Positions 4,927 through 7,284 of a stretch of 7,284 bases of DNA are shown here, one piece after another. Each line of letters begins with the position of its first letter. The stretch's first letter is position 1. The notes below the pieces were generated by a model. The model worked only from the letters and a program-made list of their open reading frames with translations. It searched no databases and was not told the origin of the DNA. The DNA comes from Sulfurovaceae bacterium (GTDB lineage: Bacteria > Campylobacterota > Campylobacteria > Campylobacterales > Sulfurovaceae), in the NCBI GenBank assembly GCA_029933395.1, contig JAOZOG010000102.1, positions 1 through 7,284 of the forward strand, in the 5' to 3' direction. The position numbers were made by a program, and so were the translations under genes.

Positions 4927-7233
4927 CTACTTTTCCAACTCCCTCTCCCTGAACTTCTCAGCAGTGAGTGCCGGACTGTAGAGGAATCCCTGATAGCACA
5001 AAGAGTCATCGAGTTTTAACAAAAATTCCTTCTGCTCTTCTGTTTCGATTCCTTCGATGATAATGTGATATCCCAGTTTTTTTCCGATCGAAATAATACT
5101 CTCGGCCAGGAAGGCATTGTCTGATTTTTTCGGTATATCTTTGATGAACTCCTTGTCGATTTTCAAGACTGAAAAAGAGAATTTTCTTAGATAAGAGAGA
5201 GAGGAATAGCCTGTACCAAAGTCGTCGATCGCGCAATGAACGCCCTCCTCCTGAAGTTTGTTGATGATATCTCGGGTCTGTTCGAAATTATCGATCAGGG
5301 AGCTCTCGGTGACTTCCAGTTTGATATCGCTCGGATCTACACCATACTCCCCGAGTTTTCCCATCAGTTTTTCTACGAAGTTCACTCTCTGGAACTGTAT
5401 GGCGCTAACATTGATCGAGATATACTCCAGCATAAACAGTGATGCCCTCTTCCACTCTGCAATCTGCTTGCAGACACTATCGATCACGAGCCATCCGATA
5501 CTGTCGATCAGGCCTGACTCGATAGCCAGAGGAATAAACTGATCCGGGGAGAGTATGCCCAGCTTTGGATGATGCCATCGTATCAATGCTTCGGCGGCTT
5601 GCAGCGCATCATCCTTGATGGAGACAATCGGCTGATAATACAGCTTGAGCTGATCGATTTCGATGGCATAGTAGAGATCGTGTTGCAGGCCAAAAAGCTC
5701 TTTTCGTTTGGCATCCAGACTGGGATTGTAGTAGGCGATTGCACTTCTTCCTTTTCTTTTGGCGCTGTACATCGAGATATCGGCATAACGGACAATCTCT
5801 TCTATATCATCCATCTCCGGCTCAATAATCACAATACCGATACTGCATCGAACATACAGGAACATCTCCTCGACTGCAAAAGGTGATGCGAAAGCATTTT
5901 GAAGATTCGCGCCACATTGATCGGCGATTTCCCAGGCCTTCTGTTTGTTTTTTGCGATAAAGGGGAGAACGATACCAAACTCATCCCCTCCCAGTCTACT
6001 GAGAATGCCCTTTCTTTTGATGAGGGGCCTCAGTCTCTCGGCTACCAATTTCAAAAGTGCATCACCGACACTGTGTCCCAGCGTATCGTTAATCGTCTTG
6101 AATTGATTGAGGTCGAGGTAAAAAAGTATGGAGTAGTGGGTGTGGTGCTTGCTGTTTTGGGTCAGCTTCTGCATATATTCCAGGAAGCCTCTTCTGTTTG
6201 CCAGCGAAGTCAAGTCGTCATGATGCACCAGATAGTTCAGTTCATCGATTGCCTTTTTTTCCGCTGTTTTGTCATCGATCAAGACAACTGAACCCAGTTT
6301 CTTTCCCTCACTGTTCTCCAGAGGTGAAAACCGCATATCCATCCATAAGTCCATACCCAGAAAACTTTTGTAGGGGCCCGAATAGCCTGATTTTCCCTCC
6401 ATCAAAGCTCTGACGGGGCGCTGGTCCGGAACTTCATCGAGATTCATCCCCAGCAACTCTTCTCTTTTCCGCTTGAAAAGTTCGGTATAGGCCAGATTGA
6501 AGTCGATCACTTTGTAGTCCGCATCAACATACATAATACCGATCGGTGTACTCTTGAAAATCAGATCCAGCTCCTCCTGCTTATCATAGAGTTCTCTCTG
6601 TGTTCTTTTGTACCGCTCCTCCTCCTCATAACTCTTGATCAGTGTATTTCCTATATTGCGGCTGACATTGATCAGGAGTAAAAAGTACGCCAGGAGCATC
6701 ACAGCCAAAAGATAGTTTGCACTGTCTCCCTGTATCACAAAATAGACAAAGAGTGGTGAAAGCAACAGAAAAAGATAGCTGGCAGCCATCCGAATATTGG
6801 GTGAAATAGAGGTCATCGCCCCGCTGCCGATACCGATCACCAGAAGAAAAATGATGTTTTTGATGCTCTGATCCTCGATATAAGGCAGAAGCAGAAGACT
6901 GATACTTCCCCACAAAAGTGCCGTCAGGAGAGACTTGACGACAAAGGTTTGATACCATTGCCGATAGGTTTTGCTGCGATCTCCCCCCAGATACCGGTAG
7001 GCATCATAGAGCCTGCTCAAAATGATCATGACCGCAAATGTAAACCATGGATAGAGCAGTTCACCAGGCACTTTCCCAATAATAAGCACAAAGATAAGGA
7101 TCGAAAGGCCCAGGAGAGTCGAGAGGCTTATTTTGGCATGCTGATAGAGATCACGCAGGAGTTTTTGGCCGATATTGCTACTCTCCTGCGCGTCAAAATC
7201 CTTCCATTTTTCAAATTGTCTAAATAGTTTCAT
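4927..7233 (-). CDS. Membrane-anchored PAS-GGDEF-EAL cyclic di-GMP turnover protein
   Basis: This is a 768-residue inner-membrane regulator. Six hydrophobic helices (about 36-53, 58-74, 97-117, 124-140, 148-168, 172-190) are followed by a charged coiled linker (200-222), a PAS domain (about 223-325), a GGDEF domain (about 335-500) and an EAL domain (about 515-765). The cyclase signature is intact: RLGGDEFG, GGDEF at 415-419, with D374 in FYLDLNQFK. The usual RxxD inhibitory site five residues before it reads KRKG, so product inhibition is probably absent. The EAL domain keeps EAL (548-550), N608, E640, DDFGTG (670-675), K691, E727 and Q748, the residues that bind metal and c-di-GMP. Both activities therefore look possible, and the net direction cannot be told. 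The membrane part resembles unnamed sensor regions, and I cannot assign its signal. ATG at 7233 is the first usable start and has no clear ribosome site. Confidence 0.93.
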   Translation of the reverse strand: MKLFRQFEKWKDFDAQESSNIGQKLLRDLYQHAKISLSTLLGLSILIFVLIIGKVPGELLYPWFTFAVMIILSRLYDAYRYLGGDRSKTYRQWYQTFVVKSLLTALLWGSISLLLLPYIEDQSIKNIIFLLVIGIGSGAMTSISPNIRMAASYLFLLLSPLFVYFVIQGDSANYLLAVMLLAYFLLLINVSRNIGNTLIKSYEEEERYKRTQRELYDKQEELDLIFKSTPIGIMYVDADYKVIDFNLAYTELFKRKREELLGMNLDEVPDQRPVRALMEGKSGYSGPYKSFLGMDLWMDMRFSPLENSEGKKLGSVVLIDDKTAEKKAIDELNYLVHHDDLTSLANRRGFLEYMQKLTQNSKHHTHYSILFYLDLNQFKTINDTLGHSVGDALLKLVAERLRPLIKRKGILSRLGGDEFGIVLPFIAKNKQKAWEIADQCGANLQNAFASPFAVEEMFLYVRCSIGIVIIEPEMDDIEEIVRYADISMYSAKRKGRSAIAYYNPSLDAKRKELFGLQHDLYYAIEIDQLKLYYQPIVSIKDDALQAAEALIRWHHPKLGILSPDQFIPLAIESGLIDSIGWLVIDSVCKQIAEWKRASLFMLEYISINVSAIQFQRVNFVEKLMGKLGEYGVDPSDIKLEVTESSLIDNFEQTRDIINKLQEEGVHCAIDDFGTGYSSLSYLRKFSFSVLKIDKEFIKDIPKKSDNAFLAESIISIGKKLGYHIIIEGIETEEQKEFLLKLDDSLCYQGFLYSPALTAEKFRERELEK

Positions 7234-7241
7234 TATGCTTT

Positions 7242-7247
7242 ATTATA
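7242..7247 (-). promoter_or_regulatory. Candidate -10 element of the c-di-GMP gene
   Basis: On the minus strand a perfect TATAAT occupies 7247-7242, only eight bases before the ATG (7233-7231). Transcription would begin at about 7235, giving a message with almost no leader. The region 17 bases upstream reads TTTCAT (7270-7265), a poor -35. The surrounding DNA is AT-rich, so a chance match is possible. Confidence 0.4.
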
Positions 7248-7284
7248 CTCTATTGGCCTTGATTATGAAATAGATTTTTTAAAT

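Noticed and set aside
1..7284. A hidden defence system, CRISPR array or RNA gene
   Set aside because: I found no regularly spaced repeats, tRNA- or rRNA-like stretches, nuclease or transposase genes. The only element of this kind is the ordinary toxin-antitoxin pair.

Overview
The window is bacterial chromosomal DNA with five protein genes, almost all of it coding. The gene set suggests a member of Campylobacterota, perhaps a Sulfurovum/Sulfurimonas-like chemolithotroph. This rests on a long Suv3-type RNA helicase with its own N-terminal region, extended -10 promoters (TGCTATACT, TGCTAAAAT) without clear -35 boxes, and general codon style. It is an inference from recollection of these families and was not tested by any search.

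Layout. Positions 96-2894 (+) encode a SUV3-like superfamily 2 helicase. It overlaps by 4 bases (ATGA) a small membrane methyltransferase of the isoprenylcysteine carboxyl methyltransferase/PEMT type (2891-3334, +), so the two form an operon. A spacer of about 137 bases follows, with a good promoter and Shine-Dalgarno site. Next comes a type II toxin-antitoxin pair: an Unstab_antitox-like antitoxin (3472-3711, +) and a RelE/ParE-family toxin (3708-4016, +), again overlapping by ATGA. The toxin's 3' end overlaps the start of a D-hexose-6-phosphate mutarotase (3994-4890, +). After a 36-base gap, a convergent gene (4927-7233, -) encodes a six-TM, PAS, GGDEF, EAL protein that makes and/or breaks down cyclic di-GMP.

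The toxin-antitoxin stretch is clearly AT-rich (59 of 180 bases G+C in 3481-3660). Its surroundings are richer (32 of 60 in 2041-2100; 36 of 60 in 4201-4260). This fits an acquired cassette set between older genes, with the mutarotase now reading out of the cassette.

There is no evidence of RNA genes, CRISPR, insertion sequences or an undescribed multi-gene system. The points most worth following are the SUV3-like helicase with its large N-terminal region and C-terminal four-cysteine module, the toxin/mutarotase overlap, and the c-di-GMP protein, which keeps both active sites but lacks the inhibitory site and has a nearly leaderless start.
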